The position numbers were made by a program, and so were the translations under genes. Below, piece after piece: positions 8,607 to 17,333 of a DNA stretch of 64,000 nt; the first letter of the stretch is position 1; every line of letters begins with the position of its first letter. A model generated the notes under the pieces. That model was not told the DNA's origin and searched no databases. It saw only the letters and a program-made list of their open reading frames with translations. The stretch covers positions 3,038,001 to 3,102,000 of the forward strand of contig NZ_AUBJ02000001.1 of the NCBI RefSeq assembly GCF_000429185.2, given 5' to 3'. Origin of the DNA: Actinoalloteichus caeruleus DSM 43889. GTDB lineage: Bacteria > Actinomycetota > Actinomycetes > Mycobacteriales > Pseudonocardiaceae.

Positions 8607-9260
8607 TTGTCCACTCCCACTGAGGACGAGGAGCGGCCGACCGCCGCTCCCAAAGTGCTCCTGGCCGCGGTCGGCGTGGTCACCGCGACCGCCTTCGCGA
8701 CCATCGCCGCGCTCGGTTCGAACTCCGGCCAGCTGGCCGAGCCCGAGCCGGTCAACCGGCACGACGTCGTCGTGCGCAGCGACTTCCCCCAGCCGTCCTC
8801 GCCGCCCTCGGCGACGCCGAGCCGGAGCGCCGCTCCCTCGGCGCCACCGTCGTCGCAGCCGAGCGGCTCCGCCGTCCCCTCCACGGTGGAGGCTCCGGCG
8901 AACACCCAGGACGAGACGGGGGTGGGCGAACCCGGCGGCGGGGAGGCCGACACCGGCCGCCAGCCGGGTTCCCCCCACCAGCCGCCGCCCGACCCGCCCC
9001 CGAACACCGGCGGTCCCGGCGGCGGTTCGACCAACCCGGGCCCGACGAACCCGGGCCCGAGCAACCCCGACACGAGTGACCCCGAGCCGGACCCCGACCC
9101 GGAGGAGCCGCCCGGCGGCGACGACGGGGGTGGTGGCGGGGACGACAGCGGGGCGCCCCCACCGCCCGACCCGGGTGCGCCCAGCAGCAGTGGGGCCAGC
9201 CTCCCCTCCGTGAGCACCGGCCCGGGAGCGCCGGAGACCGACGGCGCCGACGAGCGCTGA
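8607..9260 (+). CDS. Single-pass membrane protein with long Pro/Gly/Asp-rich tail
   Basis: A 217-residue protein of no recognised family. After a short acidic N terminus comes one hydrophobic stretch (VLLAAVGVVTATAFATIAALG, about residues 17-37). The remainder is a low-complexity extracytoplasmic tail rich in Pro, Ser, Gly and Asp, including near-repeats of NPGPTNPGPSNPD. A TTG start at 8607 is supported by GGAGG about 8 nt upstream, inside the end of the CAP gene, which points to translational coupling. The tail may be a cell-wall spacer. It resembles the linker of the upstream CAP protein, suggesting the two work at the envelope together; this is inference. Confidence 0.6.
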   Translation: MSTPTEDEERPTAAPKVLLAAVGVVTATAFATIAALGSNSGQLAEPEPVNRHDVVVRSDFPQPSSPPSATPSRSAAPSAPPSSQPSGSAVPSTVEAPANTQDETGVGEPGGGEADTGRQPGSPHQPPPDPPPNTGGPGGGSTNPGPTNPGPSNPDTSDPEPDPDPEEPPGGDDGGGGGDDSGAPPPPDPGAPSSSGASLPSVSTGPGAPETDGADER

Positions 9261-9289
9261 CCCGGGCGCTGCCCCTGGCGGGGACACCC

Positions 9290-9328
9290 CCGGGGTCGAG
9301 GCCCGGTGCCACCCACCCTCGACCCCGG
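9290..9328. terminator. Bidirectional terminator-like hairpin
   Basis: A perfect 12-bp inverted repeat (CCGGGGTCGAGG / CCTCGACCCCGG) with a 15-nt loop lies in the 215-nt space between two convergent genes. It has no T-run, as is common for actinobacterial I-shaped terminators. Confidence 0.5.
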
Positions 9329-9475
9329 CCGTCCCCACCGACCGCTCGCCCGGCGGGGCGCCCCGAACCGCACGGTGCCCGACCTCGCCCCTCGGACCGG
9401 TACCGCGCCGAGGGGATCGGTCCTCGCGCACGCCTCCCACCGCGGGGAGGCCCGGGTGCCCGCGTGCCCGTCTGG

Positions 9476-9838
9476 TCAGTCCTGGGGTGTGGCGGCGGCT
9501 CCCAGCACCGCCAGCAGCTCGGCCACCGCGAAGGGTTTCACCAGGCAGCCCACCGCCCCGGCGTCGAGGATCCGCGCCTCGTCGCGAACACCGGGTGGCC
9601 CGGTGAGCACGACCACCGGGCAGTCCACGGCGGACCGCAGGGACCGCACCGCCTCCGACCCCGAGTCGCCCGGCAGACCGATGTCCAGCAAGGCGGCGTC
9701 CGGCGGGTCCTCGTCGGCTAGGTCCCGGACTCCTCCCAGGTCAGCGGTGCTGACGACCCGCAGGCCGTGCGCGTCGAGGGTGATGCGCAGCGCACGGACC
9801 AGGAGTGGCTCGTCCACGACGAGCAGGACCGTGGTCAT
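9476..9838 (-). CDS. KdpE-like receiver domain protein lacking a DNA-binding domain
   Basis: A 120-residue stand-alone response-regulator receiver domain. Visible are one acidic-pocket residue pair (D9, E10), the phospho-acceptor D52 in LLDIGLPG, T79 and K101 in VKPF. KdpE proteins normally have about 225 residues with a C-terminal winged-helix DNA-binding domain. Here the frame stops after the receiver, and the 215 nt up to the next gene are too short to hold the missing domain. The first acidic position usual in VDDEP/VEDEQ is Val. It overlaps the kdpD 3' end by 4 nt (ATGA). As it stands it cannot bind DNA in the usual KdpE way. Confidence 0.8.
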   Translation of the reverse strand: MTTVLLVVDEPLLVRALRITLDAHGLRVVSTADLGGVRDLADEDPPDAALLDIGLPGDSGSEAVRSLRSAVDCPVVVLTGPPGVRDEARILDAGAVGCLVKPFAVAELLAVLGAAATPQD

Positions 9839-12460
9839 CGCTCGTCACCCACCTCGGCTCGTCGCTGGGTCCGTGGTGTCCCCCGCACCGGCGGGCGTGG
9901 GCCCGGAGCCGCCGCGTCCCACGTCCCCGGCCCCGCTTCCGGCGCCGCCTGGGCCACGGGCAGGACGATCACCACGGTGAGACCACCTCCGGGGGTGTCC
10001 TCGGCGCGGATCGACCCGCCCATCGCCTCGACGAAACCCCTCGCCACGGTCAGCCCCAGGCCAGCCCCGATCGGGCGACGAGCGCCGTCGGGGTGCGGCA
10101 GCCGCCGGAACGGCGCGAACACGGTGTCCACCGCCTCCGGGGGCAGGCCGGGACCCGTGTCGACGATCCGCAGCTCCACCCGGTCAGCCAGCCGGCTGGC
10201 GCGGACCGCGGCGTCGGGAGGCGGTCCGCCCCGGCCGTGGCGGAGCGCGTTGTCCAGCACGTTCGCGACCACCCGGCGGAGCAGGTCGGGATCGGCCGAC
10301 ACGGCGGGCAGGTCGTCGGTCAACTCCACGGACACCCGGTCCGCTCCGGCGATGCCGGCCGTGGCCCGGTCGAGCACCTGGCCGAGCCGCACGGGACGGG
10401 ACACGGGGTGGACTCCGCCCACCGAGAGCCGGGCGGTGTCGAGCAGGTTGTCCGCCATCCCCACCAGCTGGTCGGTCGCGGCGACGGCGGTGTCGAGCAG
10501 TTCGGCGCGGTCCGCGTCCGACAAGCCGCGGCGGTCGCCGGAGAGCGTGTCGAGCACGGTGCGCACCGTCGTCAGCGGGGTGCGCAGGTCGTAGCCGAAC
10601 GCGGCGAACAGTGAGGCGCGGAGCTCGGCCGCCGCCGCCTCCTGCCGCGCCTCGGTGGCCGCCGCCTCCGTGCGGCGCTGGCGGAGCGCGCCGAGGGCCT
10701 GCCCCGCGGCGGCCTCCAGCACCTGTTGGTCCTCGGCCGGCAGCGGGCGGCCCCGCAGCACGAGGCGGACGGTGTCGGTGAGGGCGAGTGTGGCGTCCAC
10801 GTCCTCGGGGTGGCCACGCAGCTCCTCCCCCGACGCGGCGACCTCGACCCACTCGCCGTCCACCCGCTCCACCAGCGCCGCGGAGGAGAGGCCGAAGCTC
10901 TCCCTGATCCTGCCCAGCAGCAGCTCCGGGGAGTCGGGTCTGGAGAGGACCGTGCGGGCGTAGGAGGCCAGCAGGGTCGCCTCGGTACGAGCGCGGGCCG
11001 CCTGCCTCGCCAGCCGTGCGGCTTGGTTCACGACGGCGGCGACGAGCACCGCGAGGACGACCATCGCGAGCAGGACGACGAGCTGTTCCTGGCCGTTGAG
11101 GGACGAGGGGCCGCCACCGGGCCGGACCCCGACCAGGACCCGCCGAGCACCGCCGCCAGCAGAGCGGGGCCACGCCGCCCACGAGGGCGACGACCGTGAC
11201 GGCGAGCAGGTGCCCGACGACGTCGGAGACCAGGCCGACCCTGCCCGCGACCACCGACGCGAGGACGCTCACGACCACCGGCAACCCGGCGGCGAGCACC
11301 CACCCGGCGAGGCGCTGGTGGTGGGAGACCAGCCCGTCACGCCGGTCGCGCCGTCCCCGTCGTTCCTCCCGGTGGGGCACCAGGTGCACGTCGATCGTTC
11401 CCGAGCGGGAGACGACGGCCCGCCCGACGCCCTCCCGGAGCAGCCGTGCGAGCCGGGACCGACGGGAGGCACCGAGGACCAGCTGGGTGGCGTTCGCGCC
11501 CCCGGCGAAGTCCAGCAGCGCGTCCGTCACGTCGTCTCCCACGACGGTGTGGAACGTGCCGCCCAGGTCGGCGGTGAGCTGGCGGTAGCGGTGCAGCCGT
11601 TCCATCGGCGGATGGACGAGACCGTCCCCCCGCAGCACGTGGACGACGAGCAGGTCCGCGCCGGCCCGGCTGGCGACCCGGCGGCCGCGCCGGATCAGCG
11701 TCTCGCTCTCGGGCCCGCCGCTGACGGCGGCGACAACTCGTTCCCGTGCCTCCCAGGTGTCGGTGATGTGCTGGTCGGAGCGGTAGCGGAGCAGCGCGAC
11801 GTCGACCTGGTCGGCCAACCACAGCAGGGCCAGTTCCCGCAACGCCCCGAGGTTCCCGGGCCGGAAGAAGTGGGAGAGCGCCGCATCCACCCTGCTCGCC
11901 GGGTAGATGTCGCCCTGGGCCATGCGCCGCCGCAGTGCCTCGGGGGTGAGGTCGACCAGTTCGATCTGCTCGGCCTGGCGCACGACCGAGTCTGGCACGG
12001 TCTCCCGCTGCCGGACCCCGGTGATGGTCTGGACGACGTCGTTGACGCTCTCCAGGTGTTGGATGTTGACGGTGGAGAGCACGTCGATGCCCTCGGACAA
12101 CAGGGTCTCGACGTCCTGCCACCGCTTGGGGTGGGGGCTCCCCGGCTCGTTGGTGTGCGCGAGTTCGTCGACCAGGACGAGTTCCGGCCGGCGCCGCAGG
12201 ACCGCGGCCACGTCGAGTTCCGCGAATCCCTGTTCCGGCCCTCGGGGCAGCCGGACCGGGAGTGCCTCGAGGCCGGCGGCGAGGCGCCGCACCGCCGGGC
12301 GGTCGTGCGTCACCGCCAGGCCGACGACGACGTCCACCCCCTGGTCCCGCCGCCGGTGTCCCTCGGCGAGCATGGCCGTCGTCTTGCCCACGCCCGGCGC
12401 CGCGCCGAGGTAGATGCGGAGCTCCCCTCGACGGGTGTCGCCGTTCCGCCGTCCGTCCAC
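9835..12460 (-). pseudogene. kdpD: Sensor kinase KdpD, frameshifted and with degenerate H-box
   Basis: The coding potential covers a whole KdpD but in more than one frame. From the GTG at 12460 (AGGAGGG about 13 nt upstream) the frame encodes the KdpD domain with Walker A GAAPGVGKT (residues 19-27) and VLVDELAHTNEPG, a Usp-like domain and the first membrane helices. Near 11165 the homology drops into a second frame (ALLAAVLGG) and near 11130 into a third, each shift equal to one missing base. The third frame continues through LVVLLAMVVLAVLVAAVV to the kinase core and ends at 9835. In the H-box the usual SHDLRTPL reads GYDLRTPL, the codon at 10591-10593 being TAC instead of CAC. The N, G1, F and G2 ATP-site boxes remain. 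If the frameshift is real, an ATG at 11064 could still start a separate kinase-core fragment. Confidence 0.85.
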
Positions 12461-12498
12461 GTGTCCAGTCTGCTCCCTCCTGGGGTGTTCGCCGCTGG

Positions 12499-13176
12499 TC
12501 AGCGGCCCCCGACCTCGTCGTGGCCGCCCCGTCGTCCGCCCTGGTCCGCGGCCAGCTGGACGGCCAGGTTCAACAGCGGGACGTTCACCGTCGGCTCCCC
12601 GAGGAAGCCCAGCCGGCGGCCCCGGGTGTGCTGGGCCACCAGCTCGTGGACTCGGGCTTCGGGTAGCCCGTTCGTCCTGGCGACCCGGGGGACCTGGAGG
12701 GTGGCGTACTCGGGCGAGACGTGGGGGTCGAGCCCCGAGGCGGAGGCCGTCACGGCGTCGGCGGGCACCTCCTCGACGGGGACCCCCTCGCGGTCCGCGA
12801 CGAGTCGGCGGCGTTCCTCGACGAGCGAGACGAGTTCCGGCGCGGTGATCGAGTAGGGCGTCGCCCCCGAGCCGTCGGGTCCTCCTGGGCCCAGGGGCGT
12901 GGCGGCGTTGCCGGCGGGCCGCGTGTGGAAGTACCGGTCGGCGGTCGGTTCGGCTGCGAGCGGGTCGACCGGGTCGACCCCGAGCAGCGCGGAACCCACC
13001 ACTGTCCCGTCGTCGGTCACGGTGGGGGAGCCCTCCGCGGCGGCGCGCAGCGGAGGCAAGCGGCTGACCGCCCACACCGCCGCCGGGTAGCACAGGCCGG
13101 TCAGCGCGGTGAGCACGAGCAGCAGCCGCAGGGCCGCCACTGCCGGACGCGGTAGCCAGGCGGGCACGGTGTTCAC
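12499..13176 (-). CDS. kdpC: Potassium-transporting ATPase subunit C
   Basis: A 225-residue KdpC, the small single-span subunit that stabilises the KdpFABC potassium pump and influences ATP affinity. It has one N-terminal membrane helix ([22 protein letters not shown]), the YFHTRPAGN motif, and the [21 protein letters not shown] signature. The last 15 residues form a Gly/Arg-rich tail beyond the normal family end. The GTG start overlaps the kdpB stop (GTGA), so translation is coupled. kdpD follows after 38 nt. Confidence 0.95.
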   Translation of the reverse strand: MNTVPAWLPRPAVAALRLLLVLTALTGLCYPAAVWAVSRLPPLRAAAEGSPTVTDDGTVVGSALLGVDPVDPLAAEPTADRYFHTRPAGNAATPLGPGGPDGSGATPYSITAPELVSLVEERRRLVADREGVPVEEVPADAVTASASGLDPHVSPEYATLQVPRVARTNGLPEARVHELVAQHTRGRRLGFLGEPTVNVPLLNLAVQLAADQGGRRGGHDEVGGR

Positions 13177-15266
13177 CCCAGCCCTGGGAGGTGCCTGACG
13201 GCCAGGTCGAGCGCCCAGATGCCGAGGAAGGGAGCGACCAACCCGCCCACGCCGAACAGGAGCAGGTTCCTACGCAGGAGGGTGGCGGCACCGAGCGGCC
13301 GGTACCGCACGCCGTGCAGGGCCAGGGGGATGAGAGCGACGATCACGAGGGCGTTGAAGACGACAGCCGACAGCACGGCCGAGTTCGCGGAGGCCAACCC
13401 CATGACGTTGAGCGCCCCCAGCCCGGGGTGCACGGCGGTGAACATGGCGGGGAGGATCGCGAAGTACTTGGCGAGGTCGTTGGCGATGCTGAAGGTCGTC
13501 AACGCCCCCCGGGTGATCAGCAGCTGCTTGCCCACGCCGATCACGGCGATCAGCTTGCTGGGGTCGGAGTCGAGGTCGACGAGGTTCCCGGCCTCCTTCG
13601 CGGCGGTGGTGCCGCTGTTCATCGCCAGCCCCACATCGGCGGCGGCCAGTGCCGGTGCGTCGTTGGTGCCGTCGCCGGCCATCGCCACCAGCCGTCCGCC
13701 ACGCCGCTCCTCCCGGATCAACCGCATCTTGTCCTCCGGGGTGGCTTCGGCGAGGTGGTCGTCCACGCCGGCCTGCTCGGCGATGGCCGCCGCCGTGACC
13801 GGGTTGTCCCCGGTGATCATCACGGTGCGAACCCCCATGCGCCGCAGTTCGGCGAACCGCGCCGGCATGTGCGGTTTGACGACGTCCGCGAGCCGCACGA
13901 CTCCGAGGATCTCGGCGTGTCCCCCCTCGGCTCGTGCGCACACCAGGGGCGTGCCCCCCTGCCTGGCCACGGCGTCCACGATCCCCGGGAGGCCGGCCGG
14001 CGGGTGCCCGCCGCGGTCCCGCACCCACTGGACGACCTCGGCGGCGGCGCCCTTGCGGATGAGGACCGGTTGGTCCACCGCACCGGAGGGCAGGTCGAGG
14101 CCGCTCATCCTGGTCCTGGCGGTGAAGGGCACCCGGACGGCCGCCCGCTCGTCGGAGGTGGTGTCCGCGCTCAACCCGTGCTCCCGGGCGCACAGCTCCA
14201 CGACGCTGCGCCCCTCGGGGGTGGGGTCGGCGAGGCTCGCGAGACGAGCCGCGGCCGCGAGCCGCTCCACCCCGACGCCGTCGACCGGGACCAGTTCGGT
14301 AGCCATGCGGTTGCCGAAGGTGATGGTTCCGGTCTTGTCGAGCAGCAGCGTCGCCACATCGCCGGCGGCCTCCACCGCCCTCCCCGAGGTCGCCAGCACG
14401 TTCCGCCGCACGAGCCGGTTCATCCCGGCGATCCCGACGGCGGGCAGCAGCGCTCCCACCGTGGTGGGGAGCAGGCACACCGCGAGGGCGACCAGGACGA
14501 GCACCGGCTGGCGGGCACCCGAGTAGGCCGCGATCGGCTGGAGCGCGGTGACCGCGGCCACCAGCAGCACGGACAGGGTGGCCAGCAGGACGGTGATCGC
14601 CACCTCGTTCGGGGTTGGTTGGCGGCGGGCTCCCTCGACCAGGCGAATCATCCGGTCCACCACGGACTGGCCGGGAGCCGCCGTGATACGTACCAGCAGG
14701 CTGTCGGAGAGCACGGTGGTGCCGCCGGTGACCGAGGACCGGTCGCCACCCGCCTCCCGCACCACCGGGGTGGACTCGCCGGTGATGGCCGATTCGTCCA
14801 CTGAGGCCAGACCGCTGAGGATCTCGCCGTCACCGGGGACGACCTCGCCGGGGCCCACGACGACCAGGTCGCCCGGGACCAGGTCCCCGGCGGGAACGCG
14901 ATCACCGGAACCGGCGGGCGGGACTTCCTCCACGTCCGGGGAGACCCGCCGGGCGACGGTCTCGGTGCGGGAACGCCGCATCGCATCCGCCTGGGCACGA
15001 CCCCGACGCTCGGCGACCGCCTCGGCGAGGTTGGCGAAAAACACCGTGAGCCACAGCCAGGCGGTGACGAGCACCCCGAAGACGTTGGGGGCGAGTGCGA
15101 CGAGGACCGTGACCAGCACCGAGGCCACCCAGACCACGAACATCACCGGGCGACGCACCGCCGACCTGGGGTCGAGCCGCCGCACCGCGTCGGGGACCGC
15201 TCCGAGGACCTGACCGGCGGTGATGGCGGTACCCGGCGGGGTGTGCGGGCGCACGTCGGTGTTCAT
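13173..15266 (-). CDS. kdpB: Potassium-transporting P-type ATPase subunit B
   Basis: A 697-residue catalytic subunit of the high-affinity KdpFABC pump. It contains ITGES (actuator domain, residues 161-165), the phosphorylated Asp310 in DKTGT, the hinge motif GDGTNDAP, and about seven membrane helices. Nothing essential is missing, so the pump itself looks functional even though its sensor genes look decayed. It overlaps kdpA upstream by ATGA and kdpC downstream by GTGA. Confidence 0.97.
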   Translation of the reverse strand: MNTDVRPHTPPGTAITAGQVLGAVPDAVRRLDPRSAVRRPVMFVVWVASVLVTVLVALAPNVFGVLVTAWLWLTVFFANLAEAVAERRGRAQADAMRRSRTETVARRVSPDVEEVPPAGSGDRVPAGDLVPGDLVVVGPGEVVPGDGEILSGLASVDESAITGESTPVVREAGGDRSSVTGGTTVLSDSLLVRITAAPGQSVVDRMIRLVEGARRQPTPNEVAITVLLATLSVLLVAAVTALQPIAAYSGARQPVLVLVALAVCLLPTTVGALLPAVGIAGMNRLVRRNVLATSGRAVEAAGDVATLLLDKTGTITFGNRMATELVPVDGVGVERLAAAARLASLADPTPEGRSVVELCAREHGLSADTTSDERAAVRVPFTARTRMSGLDLPSGAVDQPVLIRKGAAAEVVQWVRDRGGHPPAGLPGIVDAVARQGGTPLVCARAEGGHAEILGVVRLADVVKPHMPARFAELRRMGVRTVMITGDNPVTAAAIAEQAGVDDHLAEATPEDKMRLIREERRGGRLVAMAGDGTNDAPALAAADVGLAMNSGTTAAKEAGNLVDLDSDPSKLIAVIGVGKQLLITRGALTTFSIANDLAKYFAILPAMFTAVHPGLGALNVMGLASANSAVLSAVVFNALVIVALIPLALHGVRYRPLGAATLLRRNLLLFGVGGLVAPFLGIWALDLAVRHLPGLG

Positions 15267-16924
15267 CCCAGCGCCCCGGCCAGCGGGCCGAGCGCGAGCG
15301 CCGGCAGGAAGGTGAGCGCCGCGACGAGGACCGCGACTCCGGCGAGGAGTGCCCCGAAGAGCGGGCCCGTGGTGGGAAGGGTTCCAGCGGTGACCGGGCT
15401 CCGGCCCTGTTCCGCGAAGGCGCCGGCGAGGCGGAGCACGGCCAGTGCGGGCAGGAACCGGCCGAACGCCATGACGAGTCCGACCGTCACCTGGACGTAG
15501 CCGCCCCCGACGTCCAGACCGCCGAAGGCGCCGCCGTTGTTGTTGGCGGCCGAGGCGTAGGTGTAGAGGACGGCGGTGACACCCGCCGGCCCGTCCTCCG
15601 CGAGGGCGTCCCGCGTGGTGGGGAGCGCGAGGGCGGCGGCGGTGCCGGTGAGGACCAGCAGTGGCATGGTCAGGACGGCGACCGAGACCGCGCTCAGCTC
15701 CACCCTGCCGATCTTCTTCCCCAGGTACTCGGGCGTGCGCCCGACCATCAGGCTGGCGAGGAACACCGCGAGCAGGGCCACCACGAGCAGCGCGTGGAGG
15801 CCGTTGCCGACGCCACCCGGCGCGATCTCGCCGAGCACCATGTTCACCAGCAGCCCGGCGACGGCCAGGCCGCCGAAGGTGTTGTGCGCCGCGTTCTCGG
15901 CCCCGGTGGAGGTCCCGGTGGCCGCGACCGCGAACAGGGCGCTCCCGAAGACGCCGAAACGGCTCTCCCTCCCCTCCAGAGCGGCCCCGGCCACCTGGGC
16001 GGCGCCCCGCGGTACGCGGGACTCGACCGCCCAGACCAGGCAGAGCACCGCGGCGGCCACGACCGCCACCACGGACACCAGCGGCCGGCTCTGCCGGTGG
16101 TCCCCGACCATCACGCCGAAGGTGCGCAGCAGCGCGACCGGGACGAGCAGCATGAGGTAGACCTGCACGAGGTTGGTCAACGCCGAAGGGTTCTCGAAAG
16201 GGTGGGCCGAGTTGGCTCCGTAGAGGCCGCCCCCGTTGCTGCCGAGCAGCTTGACCGACTCGATCGCCGCCACGGGTGCCAGTGGCACCCTGTGTTGGGC
16301 GCCGTCCAGCGCGGTCACCACCACCGGCCCGGCGAAGCTCATCACGACGCCGCCGACCAGGAGCACGACCGCCCCGAGGAACGCCAGAGGGAGGAAGACC
16401 CGCACGACGCCCCGGGTGACGTCGACCCAGACGTTGCCGATCCGGTCGGTACGTTCCCGCGCCAACCCGCGAACGAGGGCCACGGCGACAGCCACCCCGA
16501 CGGCGGCGGACAGGAAGTTCTGCACCGTCAGCCCCGCGAGCAGCAGGGTGTTCCCGGTGGTGACCTCGGGAGGCTGGGACTGCCAGTCGGTGTTGGTGGC
16601 GTAGCCGATCGCCGTGGTGAAGGCCGTGTCGGGTGGTACCGCCGGACGTCCCTGCCCTCCAGGCAGGACGCCCTGCGCCCGCTGGAGGGCGTAGAGGAGG
16701 AATGCCGAGACGCCGAACAGGCACAGCACCCCGGTTGCGTACCCGGTCCACCGCTGCTGGGCCTCGGGGTCGACACCGCAGATCCGGTACACGACCCGCT
16801 CCGCCCGGTTGTGCACCGGGCTGTCGTACACCCGGGCCAGGTAGGAGCCGAGGGGCCGGTAGGACAGCGCCAACGCCACCAGCAGCAGCGCGATCTGGAG
16901 CAGACCGGCGGTCGCGGGGTTCAT
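15263..16924 (-). CDS. kdpA: Potassium-transporting ATPase subunit A
   Basis: A 553-residue channel-like subunit that binds and conducts K+. About ten membrane helices are visible. All four selectivity-filter loops characteristic of KdpA are present: [20 protein letters not shown] and ANNNGG. The ATG at 16924 lies in an ATGA overlap with the kdpF stop, and the stop overlaps kdpB in the same way. Confidence 0.97.
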   Translation of the reverse strand: MNPATAGLLQIALLLVALALSYRPLGSYLARVYDSPVHNRAERVVYRICGVDPEAQQRWTGYATGVLCLFGVSAFLLYALQRAQGVLPGGQGRPAVPPDTAFTTAIGYATNTDWQSQPPEVTTGNTLLLAGLTVQNFLSAAVGVAVAVALVRGLARERTDRIGNVWVDVTRGVVRVFLPLAFLGAVVLLVGGVVMSFAGPVVVTALDGAQHRVPLAPVAAIESVKLLGSNGGGLYGANSAHPFENPSALTNLVQVYLMLLVPVALLRTFGVMVGDHRQSRPLVSVVAVVAAAVLCLVWAVESRVPRGAAQVAGAALEGRESRFGVFGSALFAVAATGTSTGAENAAHNTFGGLAVAGLLVNMVLGEIAPGGVGNGLHALLVVALLAVFLASLMVGRTPEYLGKKIGRVELSAVSVAVLTMPLLVLTGTAAALALPTTRDALAEDGPAGVTAVLYTYASAANNNGGAFGGLDVGGGYVQVTVGLVMAFGRFLPALAVLRLAGAFAEQGRSPVTAGTLPTTGPLFGALLAGVAVLVAALTFLPALALGPLAGALG

Positions 16925-17031
16925 CGGAAGCGGTCTGGTCGCAGGAGCACCCGGACCAGGTAGGCGATGAGCGCCAGCGCGAGCAGCCCACCCACGACGT
17001 TGGCCGGGGTCCCGGCTGCGATCCCGCTCAC
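16921..17031 (-). CDS. kdpF: Potassium-transporting ATPase subunit F
   Basis: A 36-residue single-span protein whose stop codon overlaps the kdpA start. It has the KdpF form: a short N terminus, one hydrophobic helix ([19 protein letters not shown]) and a C-terminal RPDRF motif, similar to PERF in other bacteria. KdpF is a lipid-like stabiliser of the KdpFABC complex. It starts with GTG inside a GTGA overlap with a still smaller upstream ORF. Confidence 0.88.
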   Translation of the reverse strand: MSGIAAGTPANVVGGLLALALIAYLVRVLLRPDRFR

Positions 17032-17111
17032 AGCCGGTCCAACCCCCGGAGGGCGGCGAACAACGCCACCTGCACCGCTCCGAGGATCAGGAGGTAGGCC
17101 ACGTCCCCCAT
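17028..17111 (-). CDS. 27-aa membrane microprotein upstream of kdpF
   Basis: A tiny ORF beginning ATG GGG GAC and encoding 27 residues: MGDVAYLLILGAVQVALFAA followed by a short LRGLDRL end. It is one hydrophobic helix with a basic cytoplasmic end. AAGGGAG lies about 10 nt upstream, and the stop overlaps the kdpF GTG (GTGA), continuing the overlap pattern of the whole operon. I recall similar small ORFs before kdpF in other actinobacteria. It may be an additional pump-associated peptide or a translation-coupling leader. Too short for similarity-based certainty. Confidence 0.6.
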   Translation of the reverse strand: MGDVAYLLILGAVQVALFAALRGLDRL

Positions 17112-17207
17112 CGCCCGGACTCCCTTCTCCGCCCCGTCCCCTCTATGGAGGGGGTGGAGGAGGGAGTCCGCAGCGCGAGTCACCCCAACGGGCGGGTGGG
17201 GATCCTG

Positions 17208-17220
17208 GTGACGATGTCAC
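17208..17220. promoter_or_regulatory. Inverted repeat upstream of the kdp operon
   Basis: GTGAC, 3 nt, GTCAC: a short perfect dyad about 97 nt before the first ORF of the kdp operon, in the 222-nt space between it and the membrane-protein gene. It could be an operator; it is short enough to occur by chance. Confidence 0.25.
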
Positions 17221-17333
17221 TGGTCCCGGTGGACGGACAGGCGAGCGTCCACCGGCACGTCCCTCGGGGGCCCGCTCGCGGTGCGCCTGGCGTCAGCCGG
17301 GAGAAGGGGACCGAACGGACCACCCGCCGGAGG

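Noticed and set aside
8990-9130. Short near-repeats resembling a repeat array
   Set aside because: They encode the NPGPTNPGPSNPD-type low-complexity tail of a protein, have no spacers of uniform length and are not a CRISPR array.
17028-17333. Possible c-di-AMP (ydaO) or potassium riboswitch ahead of kdp
   Set aside because: No recognisable riboswitch core or terminator was seen in the 222 nt; only a short dyad and a weak inverted repeat.
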